Shown here: piece after piece, positions 23,430-30,862 of the stretch | Layout of the letters: the number at the start of each line of letters is the position of its first letter | Numbering within the stretch: position 1 is the stretch's first letter | Source: Myxococcota bacterium | GTDB lineage: Bacteria; Myxococcota_A; UBA9042; DTJE01 | DNA length: 32,489 bases | Assembly: GCA_029975745.1 (NCBI GenBank) | Contig: JARKOL010000182.1 | Span: forward strand, 1 to 32,489 | Direction: 5' to 3' | The notes under the pieces: generated by a model | The model's input: only the letters and a program-made list of their open reading frames with translations | What the model was told of the DNA's origin: nothing | Databases searched by the model: none | Translations under genes and position numbers: made by a program

Positions 23430-25142
23430 ATGAGGCGTGTCTCGAAGTCGATGATCCCAGGGCTCCTCGTGTGGTCGGTGGCCCTCGCGGCCTGCGGCGG
23501 TGACCCCGACGGGGGCACGGATGCGGTCGGGGCGGATGTCGGCCCGTCGGATGCGTGGGTGGATTCGGGGTCTGGGGTGGATTCCGGTGGGGCCCAGGAC
23601 GCGGATGCCACCGGTGTCGGCGATACCCCGTCCGTCGATGCCGAGCCGACGGATGCGGTCCAGGATTTCGGGCTTGAGGACGCAACCGCGGACACCGTCG
23701 TGGAGTTGCCGGAACCCGAGCCTGACCCGGTGCTGCCGATGCGTGCCGCGGGCTGGATGTCCGGGGATCTGCACTTGCACACGGTTCACAGCGACGGCGA
23801 GGACCCCGTGCGCGTGGTGATCGCGCTGGCCGAGTACCTGTCGTCCGAGACGTTCCTGGCAGCCCATCCGGAGTACCGGGGAAACCCCATTGACTTCATC
23901 GCGCTGACGGACCACCGAACCGTCGCCCAGAACAGCGATCCCGAGTTCGTCAGCGGTTCCGTCATCCTGATTCCCGGCGAGGAGTTCGGCGGGCCGGGCC
24001 ACGCGAACATCTTCGGCGTGACAGAGTTCGTGCCTCACGACCCCGACCGCAACGGCGCCAACGCGGCGGACTACCAGGCCGGGCCGGGCCTGGCCCACGA
24101 CCAGGGGGCCCTGTTTTCGATCAACCACCCCACGCTGACGGGGATTCCGTTCCCCTGGGACGTCCGGAATCACGACGCGATGGAGATCTGGAACGCCGGC
24201 TGGGGTCTGCACTCCACGCCCTACAGCGAGACGTTGCTGGCGAAGTGGGAAGCCGCGAACGGTCCGGCCAGTCCGCTGTTCCACAAGGTGCTTCAGTATC
24301 AGGGCGGCAGCGCGTCCAGCCAGGCATTGCGGCTGTACGAGGCCCAGTTGGCGCGGGGAATCCACGTCGCCGTCGTGGCCGGCAGCGACCGGCACGTCGT
24401 GTTTCCGGTGGGATTCCCGACGACCTGGCTCCACGCGACCTCGCGGGACCTGGCGGGCGTTCTGGACGGGATTCGCGCTCGCCACACCTTCGTTTCCCGG
24501 ACGCCCGTTTCGGCGACCGTGGAGCTGGAGGTCGCGGTCGGGGACGTGGTCTACGCGATGGGGGACGCGATTCCGGTGCCGTCCGACGGTGTGTCGGCCG
24601 AGGTCACGGTCCGCGTGCGCCGCGCCGAGGGCGCGCGGGTGCGTCTGATCCAGGGCGCCCGCGTAGCGACCGACGAGGCGCTGGCGGACGCCGCCCTGGG
24701 GCAGGTGGCCTTTGAAACGATGGCCGATTCCCGGGATTTCGAGGCCGTGACGACGCTGGAACTGGGGCCCGGCGACTGGTTCTATCCGGTGGTTCACGAA
24801 CCGCTGGTTCCACAGGGCCTGGATGCCGAACTGGTCGCCGCGATTCCGTCGATGGCGGCGGCGATGGGCGAGTTCAGCGACGAGAACTACGCCCCGTTGA
24901 TCACGGCCCTGATCGACTACCTCGACACCGAGATCCTGCTGTACCCCGAGGACTGCGATCCCGCCACATGGAATCCGAACCACCTCCAGTGCCTGCCCGC
25001 GGACGACTTCGCGATGGCCACCTACTTCATCCCGGACTGGATCAACCGGGTCATCAACATCCTGGCCGAGGACGGCCAGATGACGGACTGGACCATGGGG
25101 GCGGTGGGCAGCGCCGTGATGGCTCGCGGCATGACGGAGTGA
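23430..25142 (+). CDS. PHP-domain metallo-phosphoesterase lipoprotein
   Basis: 570-aa exported protein. Signal segment GLLVWSVALAAC ends in lipobox LAAC (Cys22). Residues about 24-100 are an Asp/Gly/Val-rich linker with many GxDxG-like repeats. The PHP domain (about 108-390) keeps the metal-binding set: His115 and His117 in GDLHLHTVHSDG, Asp161-His162 in LTDH, Glu184-Glu185 in PGEEFGG, His191 in GHANIFG, His233 in NHP, Asp320 and His322 in GSDRH. Residues 390-500 look like a beta domain common in CehA/McbA-type PHP proteins. It likely hydrolyses a phosphoester or related bond on the cell surface; substrate unknown. GGGAGG precedes the ATG. Confidence 0.87.
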   Translation: MRRVSKSMIPGLLVWSVALAACGGDPDGGTDAVGADVGPSDAWVDSGSGVDSGGAQDADATGVGDTPSVDAEPTDAVQDFGLEDATADTVVELPEPEPDPVLPMRAAGWMSGDLHLHTVHSDGEDPVRVVIALAEYLSSETFLAAHPEYRGNPIDFIALTDHRTVAQNSDPEFVSGSVILIPGEEFGGPGHANIFGVTEFVPHDPDRNGANAADYQAGPGLAHDQGALFSINHPTLTGIPFPWDVRNHDAMEIWNAGWGLHSTPYSETLLAKWEAANGPASPLFHKVLQYQGGSASSQALRLYEAQLARGIHVAVVAGSDRHVVFPVGFPTTWLHATSRDLAGVLDGIRARHTFVSRTPVSATVELEVAVGDVVYAMGDAIPVPSDGVSAEVTVRVRRAEGARVRLIQGARVATDEALADAALGQVAFETMADSRDFEAVTTLELGPGDWFYPVVHEPLVPQGLDAELVAAIPSMAAAMGEFSDENYAPLITALIDYLDTEILLYPEDCDPATWNPNHLQCLPADDFAMATYFIPDWINRVINILAEDGQMTDWTMGAVGSAVMARGMTE

Positions 25143-25166
25143 CGCCTGTTCGCCCGCCCCTTGGCG

Positions 25167-25181
25167 CGGTCGCTGCGACCG
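25167..25181. terminator. short inverted repeat between convergent genes
   Basis: CGGTCGC-T-GCGACCG is a perfect palindrome in the 90-base gap between the PHP gene and the end of the eut operon. It lacks a T-run on either strand, so a terminator role is only suggested by position. Confidence 0.25.
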
Positions 25182-25232
25182 GCCCGAATCACGAACGGGA
25201 TGACGGCAACGCCGGGTGAGGGCTCGGGGAGG

Positions 25233-26543
25233 TCACGGATTCGAGGCGGTTTCGGTCCGGCCCTTCCTGCGTGCCACGACCTTGCAGACCAGCACGTAGA
25301 TGGCGTTCGACAGGCGATTCAGCCCGTGCAGCAGCGCATCGCGGTTCGCCGGGGCCAGATGCGATTCATCGCCGTGCGCGTCGGACGCGGCGATCTCGAC
25401 CTCGCGGCATGTCGCACGCAGCAGGTTCAGCTTGACGGCCGTCGCGCCCATGGTGACGTCGGGGACGACCCAGCCGACACCAAAGAATTTCATGGTGTTG
25501 TGGGACAGTCGATGCAGCTCCTCGGCGTCGAAGCCGCCCACGCTGAGGACGGGCATCGGACGACCCGAGACCTCGGCCCCCAGCAGCTGCCGCAGGAACC
25601 GCAGCACGTCCTCCAGGTCGGACACGATGTCGGCCATTCCCTCGGCATGCGCGGCGACCTGGGCGTCCAGCACCAGGGCCTGAAGCAGGTCCAGCTTCCC
25701 CCGGAAGCGGATCGCCGGGTGGCCCTTGGGCACCAGGCTGCGATTGTCGAACAGGTGGGTACACGCGTCCGGCTTTTCGGCCAGTTCCAGCCCGCTTTCC
25801 AGGATTCGGTAGGGCAGGGTGCCGCCGGCGCCCTTGACCGCACGCGTCCGGGCAACCGAGGCGGTCAGGCATTCCAGGTCCGGTGCCGGCGTGACGACGC
25901 GCGGCCGCACCGCCAGGTCCACCACGGTGTTCTGGAACGCGCTGGCCGCGGCCTGGACGGACTCGATCGAGCCGGTCAGCAGCCCGCCCGCGTAGTTCGT
26001 TTCCGACGGGGGGGCATAGAAGACCTTCAGATCGACTTCGGCGGCCTTCAATGCGGCATCCAGGCCCAGGGTCGCCTCGATGGGCGGGGCGATCAGGTAC
26101 GCCATCGGGGTTCCGACGGGCACCCCCGCCAGACCCGCCAGGTATCGACCGACCGACGGGATCACGTGCGGGAAGAAGGCCAGCTTGCCCGCCTCGTCCG
26201 CGGCATAGAACCAGGCGGAGGTCTCCAGGTACCCCAGGGCCGCGGACAGTCCGCTGGCGACGATCTCCTCGTCGGCCGCGGCCAGGATGCCGATCACCTC
26301 GCCCGACAGCGGCCCCGACGCGTGCGCGGCCCCCGCGTAGAAGGAGCGGGCATAGACGACATCCACCTCGGCCGCCTTGGTCCCCGCGTCCAGCGCGGTG
26401 TACAGCGCATCGTCGCTGGTGCAGGTGATCAGCCCCAAGGCCCGGTGGTGGGGCTGCAACTTCAGGTCGCGCGCCAGCTGCGGATCCACGTTCGGGATCG
26501 CCCGCAGGCCCAGCACGCGCGGCTTGATGGGTTCCAGGATCAT
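25233..26543 (-). CDS. eutL-eutT: EutL shell protein fused to EutT-type cobalamin adenosyltransferase
   Basis: 436-aa two-domain protein. Residues about 1-215 are a nearly complete EutL, the tandem-BMC trimeric shell protein of ethanolamine microcompartments (ELKLP-like RDLKLQPHHRALGLIT, VVYARSFYAGAAH, PMAYLIAPPIEATLG, PPSETNY). After a linker (216-248), residues about 250-425 match EutT, the ATP:cob(I)alamin adenosyltransferase: EKPDACTHLF, HPAIRFRGKLD (275-285), DAEELHRLSHN, LNLLRATCREVEIAA and LNRLSNAIYVLV. The HX11CCX2C metal motif of enterobacterial EutT is absent. The frame is continuous with no internal start needed. It begins three bases after eutC, so it ends an eutB-eutC-eutLT operon and presumably makes adenosylcobalamin for EutBC. 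Confidence 0.93.
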   Translation of the reverse strand: MILEPIKPRVLGLRAIPNVDPQLARDLKLQPHHRALGLITCTSDDALYTALDAGTKAAEVDVVYARSFYAGAAHASGPLSGEVIGILAAADEEIVASGLSAALGYLETSAWFYAADEAGKLAFFPHVIPSVGRYLAGLAGVPVGTPMAYLIAPPIEATLGLDAALKAAEVDLKVFYAPPSETNYAGGLLTGSIESVQAAASAFQNTVVDLAVRPRVVTPAPDLECLTASVARTRAVKGAGGTLPYRILESGLELAEKPDACTHLFDNRSLVPKGHPAIRFRGKLDLLQALVLDAQVAAHAEGMADIVSDLEDVLRFLRQLLGAEVSGRPMPVLSVGGFDAEELHRLSHNTMKFFGVGWVVPDVTMGATAVKLNLLRATCREVEIAASDAHGDESHLAPANRDALLHGLNRLSNAIYVLVCKVVARRKGRTETASNP

Positions 26544-26546
26544 CGG

Positions 26547-27452
26547 TCACCCGCCGGTCGCATCGACGCCGGTCCGTTTGTCCTTGAGTGCCCGCAGCAC
26601 GCCCTGGACCAGTTGGCCCGCGGCCTCGGCGGGCGGCAGGCCCCCGGCGTGGATGTTCGAGGTGACGTTGCGCATCGCCTCGTTGAATTGGCGGACCTTC
26701 ATGTACGTGACGTAGCCGCCCATCGACTCGGCGGTCTTCAGGCCCGGCCGCTCGCCGACGAACAGCAGCAGCACCTCGGCCCCCGCCAGCCGCGCCACCT
26801 CGTCGGCGACGACGACCCGGCCCAGATTCACCAGAAACGGCGTGCCCAGGCGGATTCCCGCGCGCGTCAGTTCGTCGGTGATGCGCGGCAGGATGATCGG
26901 CAGGTTCGCCGTCAGCGCGGCCGCGGACAGGCCGTCGCAGCAGACGATCTGGACCTGGGGCGCGTGGACGCCCCGCTTCTGGACGATTTCGCGGGAGGCG
27001 TCGTTCAGGCGCCTGCCCAGGTCCGGCCGCTTCAGGAATTCGGCGCGATCCCGCGCCGCCGACTGCAGGGACACCAGGCCCAGTTTCGCGACCACCGCCG
27101 GATCGACCGACGACGACACGGCATCCTTGGCCGCCGCATGGTCGGTCAGGAATCGCAATAGCGTGTCGGTGCGGTAGCGGACGCCCGCGGCGCCGACGCC
27201 CAGCCGGGCGGGGGTCCGCTCCAGGTAGTAGGCTCGCGTACCCACGGGGCGCCAGGAGGCCAGCACCGGGGGCTGGGCGGGCGATGCCCCCATCCACGCG
27301 GCGGCGCGCTTGGCCAGCGCCAGGTCCGCCGGGGAACGTCGCGGGTCGGGGCGCACCCGCTCCAGGCGCGCCTTCTCGGCCTCGGCTTCCTGGCCGGACA
27401 AGGCGCCGACCACGACCGCCCGGACCAGTTCGCGCAGTTCCCGCTCGTCCAT
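26547..27452 (-). CDS. eutC: ethanolamine ammonia-lyase small subunit
   Basis: 301-aa beta subunit of the adenosylcobalamin-dependent lyase converting ethanolamine to acetaldehyde and ammonia. The conserved body runs from ARLGVGAAGVRYRTDTLLRF to the end: RPDLGRRLND, VQIVCCDGLSAAALTAN, LPRITDELTRAGIRLGTPFLV and VGERPGLKTAESMGGYVTY. SNIHAGGLPPAEAA, near the C-terminus, helps form the cobalamin site with EutB. The first ~70 residues are less conserved, as usual; that region holds the compartment-targeting peptide in enterobacteria, and I cannot tell whether it does here. ATG 27452 lies 37 bases after the eutB stop. Confidence 0.95.
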   Translation of the reverse strand: MDERELRELVRAVVVGALSGQEAEAEKARLERVRPDPRRSPADLALAKRAAAWMGASPAQPPVLASWRPVGTRAYYLERTPARLGVGAAGVRYRTDTLLRFLTDHAAAKDAVSSSVDPAVVAKLGLVSLQSAARDRAEFLKRPDLGRRLNDASREIVQKRGVHAPQVQIVCCDGLSAAALTANLPIILPRITDELTRAGIRLGTPFLVNLGRVVVADEVARLAGAEVLLLFVGERPGLKTAESMGGYVTYMKVRQFNEAMRNVTSNIHAGGLPPAEAAGQLVQGVLRALKDKRTGVDATGG

Positions 27453-27489
27453 CGACCCCGTCTCCGGTGCCCCCAGGCAGGGGCAGACC

Positions 27490-28851
27490 CTACAAGAACA
27501 CCCGCATGTCCCCGGCCAGACCCGTCAGCCGACCGTCCTTGATCAAGCCCAGCCGCTCCATCCACGCCTCGAACTCCGGCGTGGGACGCAGTCCCAGCAG
27601 CTCGCGAAGCGCCGCGTTGTCGTGGAACGACGTGGACTGGTAGTTCAGCATGATGTCGTCGCCCATCGGCAGGCCCATGAAGAAGTTGCAGCCCGCCGAC
27701 GCCAGCAGCACGGCCAGGTTCTCCAGGTCGTTCTGGTCGGCGTCCATGTGGTTCGTGTAGCAGACGTCGCACCCCATCGGCAGGCCGTGCAGCTTGCCCA
27801 TGAAGTGGTCCTCGAGGCCGGCGCGGGCGACCTGCTTGCCGTTGAACAGGTACTCGGGCCCGATGAATCCGACGACCGTGTTCACCATGAACGGCTTGTA
27901 GTGGCGCGCCAGGCCGTAGCAGCGCGCCTCCATGACCACCTGGTCGGCACCGTGGTGGCCGCCGCTGGACAGCTCGGACCCCTGGCCCGTCTCGAAGTAC
28001 ATCAGGTTCGGGCCGGGGGCGGTGCCCTTTTCGGCGATCATGGCCGCGGCTTCGTCCAGCATCGCGTTGGTGATGCCGAAGGCGTTGCAACTGATCTCGC
28101 TGCCGGCCAGGCTCTGGAACATCACGTCCATGGGGGCGCCGACCTTCAGCGCCTCCATCTGGGTCGTGACGTGGGCCAGGCAGCAGATCTGGGTCGGCAC
28201 CGCCCAGGCGCGGGTGAACTCGTACAGGTTTTCCAGCACGGCCCGCGTGGCCTCGACCGTGTCCGTCACGGGGTTGACGCCGATCAGCGCGTCGCCCGAG
28301 CCCCAGGACAGCCCCTCCATCGTCGAGGCCAGGATGCCGTGGGGGTCGTCGGTCGTGTGGTTCGGCTGCAGCCGGACGCTGTGGCGACCGCGCAGGCCCA
28401 GCGTGGTGTTCGCGTGGGTGACCACCCGCATCTTCGAACCCGCCAGAATCAGGTCCAGGTTGGACATCAACTTGGCGACCGCGGCGATGCATTCGCTGGT
28501 CAGGCCCCGGCCGATCGCCAGCATGTCCTCGCCGGTGGTCGTGGGCGCCAGCAGGTGTTCGCGCAACTGCGCCACGGTCCAATCCTTGACCTGGGCGAAG
28601 CGCGTCTTGTCCAGATCGTCCTCGATCAGTCGAGTGACTTCGTCCTGTTCGTAGGGCGCGACGGGGCTTTCGCGCAGTTCGTTCAGTCGGACCTCGGCAA
28701 GCACCTGGCGCGCGGCGACTCGCTCCGCAGCGTTCTCGGCGGCGACACCTGCCAGTTCGTCGCCGGACTTGAGCTCGTTGGCCTTGGCCAGGACCTCCTT
28801 CAGGTCCCGGAAGGTGTAGTGTCGGCTCCGAACTGTGGTCGTCCGATTCAT
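27490..28851 (-). CDS. eutB: ethanolamine ammonia-lyase large subunit
   Basis: 453 aa, the same length as E. coli EutB, the TIM-barrel catalytic subunit. The active-site strips are intact: KMRVVTHANTTLGLRGR, QPNHTTDDPHGILASTMEGLS, SWGSGDALIGVNPVTD, ICCLAHVTTQMEAL, FETGQGSELSSGGHHGADQ (catalytic Glu region) and DVCYTNHMDADQNDLENL. It deaminates ethanolamine by a radical mechanism started from adenosylcobalamin. ATG 28851 has no ribosome site; a -10-like TACCCT ends seven bases before it, so a leaderless message is possible. First gene of eutB-eutC-eutLT. No EutA reactivase gene is in the window. Confidence 0.97.
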   Translation of the reverse strand: MNRTTTVRSRHYTFRDLKEVLAKANELKSGDELAGVAAENAAERVAARQVLAEVRLNELRESPVAPYEQDEVTRLIEDDLDKTRFAQVKDWTVAQLREHLLAPTTTGEDMLAIGRGLTSECIAAVAKLMSNLDLILAGSKMRVVTHANTTLGLRGRHSVRLQPNHTTDDPHGILASTMEGLSWGSGDALIGVNPVTDTVEATRAVLENLYEFTRAWAVPTQICCLAHVTTQMEALKVGAPMDVMFQSLAGSEISCNAFGITNAMLDEAAAMIAEKGTAPGPNLMYFETGQGSELSSGGHHGADQVVMEARCYGLARHYKPFMVNTVVGFIGPEYLFNGKQVARAGLEDHFMGKLHGLPMGCDVCYTNHMDADQNDLENLAVLLASAGCNFFMGLPMGDDIMLNYQSTSFHDNAALRELLGLRPTPEFEAWMERLGLIKDGRLTGLAGDMRVFL

Positions 28852-28858
28852 GCGGGCA

Positions 28859-28888
28859 AGGGTACCCGGGGACGGGCTCGCGCGTCAA
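28859..28888 (-). promoter_or_regulatory. putative promoter of eutBC-LT, predicted leaderless
   Basis: On the minus strand TTGACG (28888-28883) and TACCCT (28864-28859) are 18 bases apart. The -10 ends seven bases before the eutB ATG, placing the start point at or next to the first base of the coding region. No Shine-Dalgarno sequence is present between them. Confidence 0.45.
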
Positions 28889-28997
28889 TCACGTCGGTGC
28901 CGGGATTGCCCAGCACGGTGTCCCTCGGACGCCGGCTTCGACGGGCCCGTTTGCCCCGTCGGCGGGAATCGCCCTAAGTGCCTGCATGAACAGACGG

Positions 28998-29018
28998 ATC
29001 GAACGGTCCGATTTGACG
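28998..29018 (+). promoter_or_regulatory. palindromic operator candidate and -35 of the aldehyde dehydrogenase gene
   Basis: ATCGAACGGTCCGAT (28998-29012) is a 15-base palindrome with one mismatched pair, directly abutting TTGACG (29013-29018). That hexamer could be a -35 for the dehydrogenase at 29069, although no convincing -10 follows 16-18 bases later (GAATTC is nearest). A repressor bound at the palindrome could control this gene and perhaps the divergent eutB. Confidence 0.4.
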
Positions 29019-29068
29019 GGGCAATCCGGATCCTGAATTCTGTGGTTTCCAGGACTTGGAGAATCGTT

Positions 29069-30658
29069 GTGGCCCACATCCTGAACCCTGACGAGAACGT
29101 GCTGGTGTCGATCGACCCGGCCACGCTGGAACCGCTGGGCCGGGAACCCCTGGCGACCGCCGAGGACGTTCGCATGGCCGTGGCGCGCGCGGACGCGGCG
29201 TTCCCCGCCTGGGCGGCCCTGACCGTGGCGCAACGTGCCGCGTTCCTGCTGCGCGCGCGGGACGACATGCTGGCGCGCCTGGACGAGGTCTGTGCCCTGA
29301 TCTCGGCCGAAAACGGCAAGCCGCGCACCGAGGCCTTGACCGCCGAGGTCCACGTGGTGGCCGAGTTGATCACCCTGTACGCGAAGCGGGCGCCGTCCCT
29401 GCTGGCGGACCGCCCGATTCCCTTGGCGAATCCCCTGCTGGCCCGCATGAAGTCGTCGCGGATCGCGTACGAGCCGCTGGGCGTCGTCAGCGTGGTCTCG
29501 CCCTGGAACTACCCGTTCGCCATCCCGATGTCCGGAATCGCGATGGCGCTGCTGGCCGGCAACACCGTCGTGTTCAAGCCGGCCTCGGACGCGGCGCTCG
29601 TCGGTCGGATGATCGACCGGATCCTGAACGTCGGGGGCGGGCTGCCCGCGGGCGTGCTGAACACGGTGATTGCGACGGGCGCCTCGATGGGGGAAACGCT
29701 GTTCTCGCCACCCATCCGCAAGGTCGTCTTCACCGGCAGCACCGCGGTCGGACGACGGATCCAGGAGATTGCGGCTCGGCACTTCATTCCGACGGTCATG
29801 GAACTGGGTGGCAAGGACGCGATGATCGTCTGTCGCGACGCCGACCTGGACCTGGCCGCCCAGGGCGCGGTCTGGGGGGCGTTCACCAACTGCGGTCAGG
29901 TCTGCGCCTCGGTCGAACGCGTCTATGTCGATCGCGAAGTCCACGACGCGTTCGTCGAAAAGGTCGTGGCGGTGGCGTCGCGTCTTCGCGTGGGGCGGGA
30001 CTCGGGCGAACACGACATCGACCTGGGGCCGCTGGCGAACGCGTCCCAGCGCGACCTGGTGGCCCGGCACGTCGCGGACGCCGTGGCGAAGGGGGCGCGC
30101 ATCCGGGTTGGTGGGCATCCGCCCGAGGGGCTGTCGGGCTACTTCTTCATGCCCACGGTGCTGACGGAATGTGACCACTCGATGCAGGCGGTGGTGGAAG
30201 AAACGTTCGGCCCTCTGCTGCCGATCCTGTCGTATTCCACCGAGGACGAAGCGGTGCGGCAGGCCAACGACTCGATCTATGGCCTCGGCGCCTCGGTGTG
30301 GACAAGGGACCGGGAACGCGGACTGGCCCTGGCGCGACGGCTTCAGGCCGGGTCCGTGCTGGTGAATGACGTCACGTACTCCTACGGGCTGGTCGATACG
30401 CCGTGGCAGGGCATGAAGGAATCCGGCATGGGGCGCTCGCACTCGGACGAGGGGTTGCTGGAGTTCGTCTATCCCAAGCACATCAACATCGATCGGTCGC
30501 CGGCGTTCATGCGTCGTCGAATGTGGTGGTTCCCGTACTCGACGACCGGGTACGAACTGCTGAAGAAGGTGGTCCGGGCCTTCGTGGAACCCCTGCGTCT
30601 GCCGCGACTGCTTGCGACCGTGTTGGCCAGCAAGGCGGCCCGCAAGATCCTGTATTGA
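29069..30658 (+). CDS. NAD(P)+-dependent aldehyde dehydrogenase with C-terminal extension
   Basis: 529-aa member of the aldehyde dehydrogenase superfamily. Cofactor and catalytic features are SPWNYPF (144-150), VVFKPAS with Lys170, FTGSTAVG, general base Glu245 in MELGGKD and nucleophile Cys279 in NCGQVC. GTG 29069 is chosen because GGAG lies seven bases upstream and the family begins here. The upstream open frame starts inside the eutB 5' end. Residues about 475-529 extend past the usual end: a Trp/Arg-rich FMRRRMWWFPYS, then a basic amphipathic or hydrophobic tail, probably membrane-associating. It oxidises an aldehyde to the acid without CoA. Beside eutBC, acetaldehyde is a reasonable but unproven substrate. 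Confidence 0.88.
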   Translation: MAHILNPDENVLVSIDPATLEPLGREPLATAEDVRMAVARADAAFPAWAALTVAQRAAFLLRARDDMLARLDEVCALISAENGKPRTEALTAEVHVVAELITLYAKRAPSLLADRPIPLANPLLARMKSSRIAYEPLGVVSVVSPWNYPFAIPMSGIAMALLAGNTVVFKPASDAALVGRMIDRILNVGGGLPAGVLNTVIATGASMGETLFSPPIRKVVFTGSTAVGRRIQEIAARHFIPTVMELGGKDAMIVCRDADLDLAAQGAVWGAFTNCGQVCASVERVYVDREVHDAFVEKVVAVASRLRVGRDSGEHDIDLGPLANASQRDLVARHVADAVAKGARIRVGGHPPEGLSGYFFMPTVLTECDHSMQAVVEETFGPLLPILSYSTEDEAVRQANDSIYGLGASVWTRDRERGLALARRLQAGSVLVNDVTYSYGLVDTPWQGMKESGMGRSHSDEGLLEFVYPKHINIDRSPAFMRRRMWWFPYSTTGYELLKKVVRAFVEPLRLPRLLATVLASKAARKILY

Positions 30659-30659
30659 C

Positions 30660-30734
30660 ACGATGCGGCAGGGCAGGGCGCGGGTCTCCTTGCGTCCCGA
30701 GGGACCTTCACGCAAGCCCGCGATGTGCCGTCGT
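30660..30734 (+). terminator. long nested inverted repeat after the aldehyde dehydrogenase gene
   Basis: Five nested complementary pairs share one centre: ACGA/TCGT, CGGCA/TGCCG, CGCGGG (30679-30684)/CCCGCG (30717-30722), CTTGCG (30689-30694)/CGCAAG (30711-30716) and TCCC/GGGA around 30699. The dehydrogenase stop lies just before it, and the thiD promoter after it. That position favours a transcription-ending or mRNA-stabilising 3' structure over a thiD leader. No T-run follows. Confidence 0.45.
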
Positions 30735-30812
30735 CCGCCGCGGCCCCGGATTCACCGCCTTCGCTGCGATTCGGTCGTCGGCTTGACGCCGATATGGGAC
30801 GGCCCCGCCGCT

Positions 30813-30841
30813 TTGACATCGCGACCCGTTCCGGCCAGACT
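30813..30841 (+). promoter_or_regulatory. promoter of thiD
   Basis: Perfect TTGACA (30813-30818), 17 bases, then CAGACT (30836-30841). The start should fall near 30848, about 15 bases before the ATG, which leaves no room for a riboswitch but does include GGAGG. Confidence 0.6.
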
Positions 30842-30862
30842 GGCGCGACGTTGGGAGGCCAC

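Noticed and set aside
28852-29068. Cobalamin riboswitch before eutB
   Set aside because: No B12-box-like sequence was seen, and the predicted transcript begins at the ATG.
30659-30862. TPP riboswitch before thiD
   Set aside because: The CUGAGA and conserved loop sequences of the thi box are absent, and the TTGACA-N17-CAGACT promoter leaves only about 15 bases of leader.
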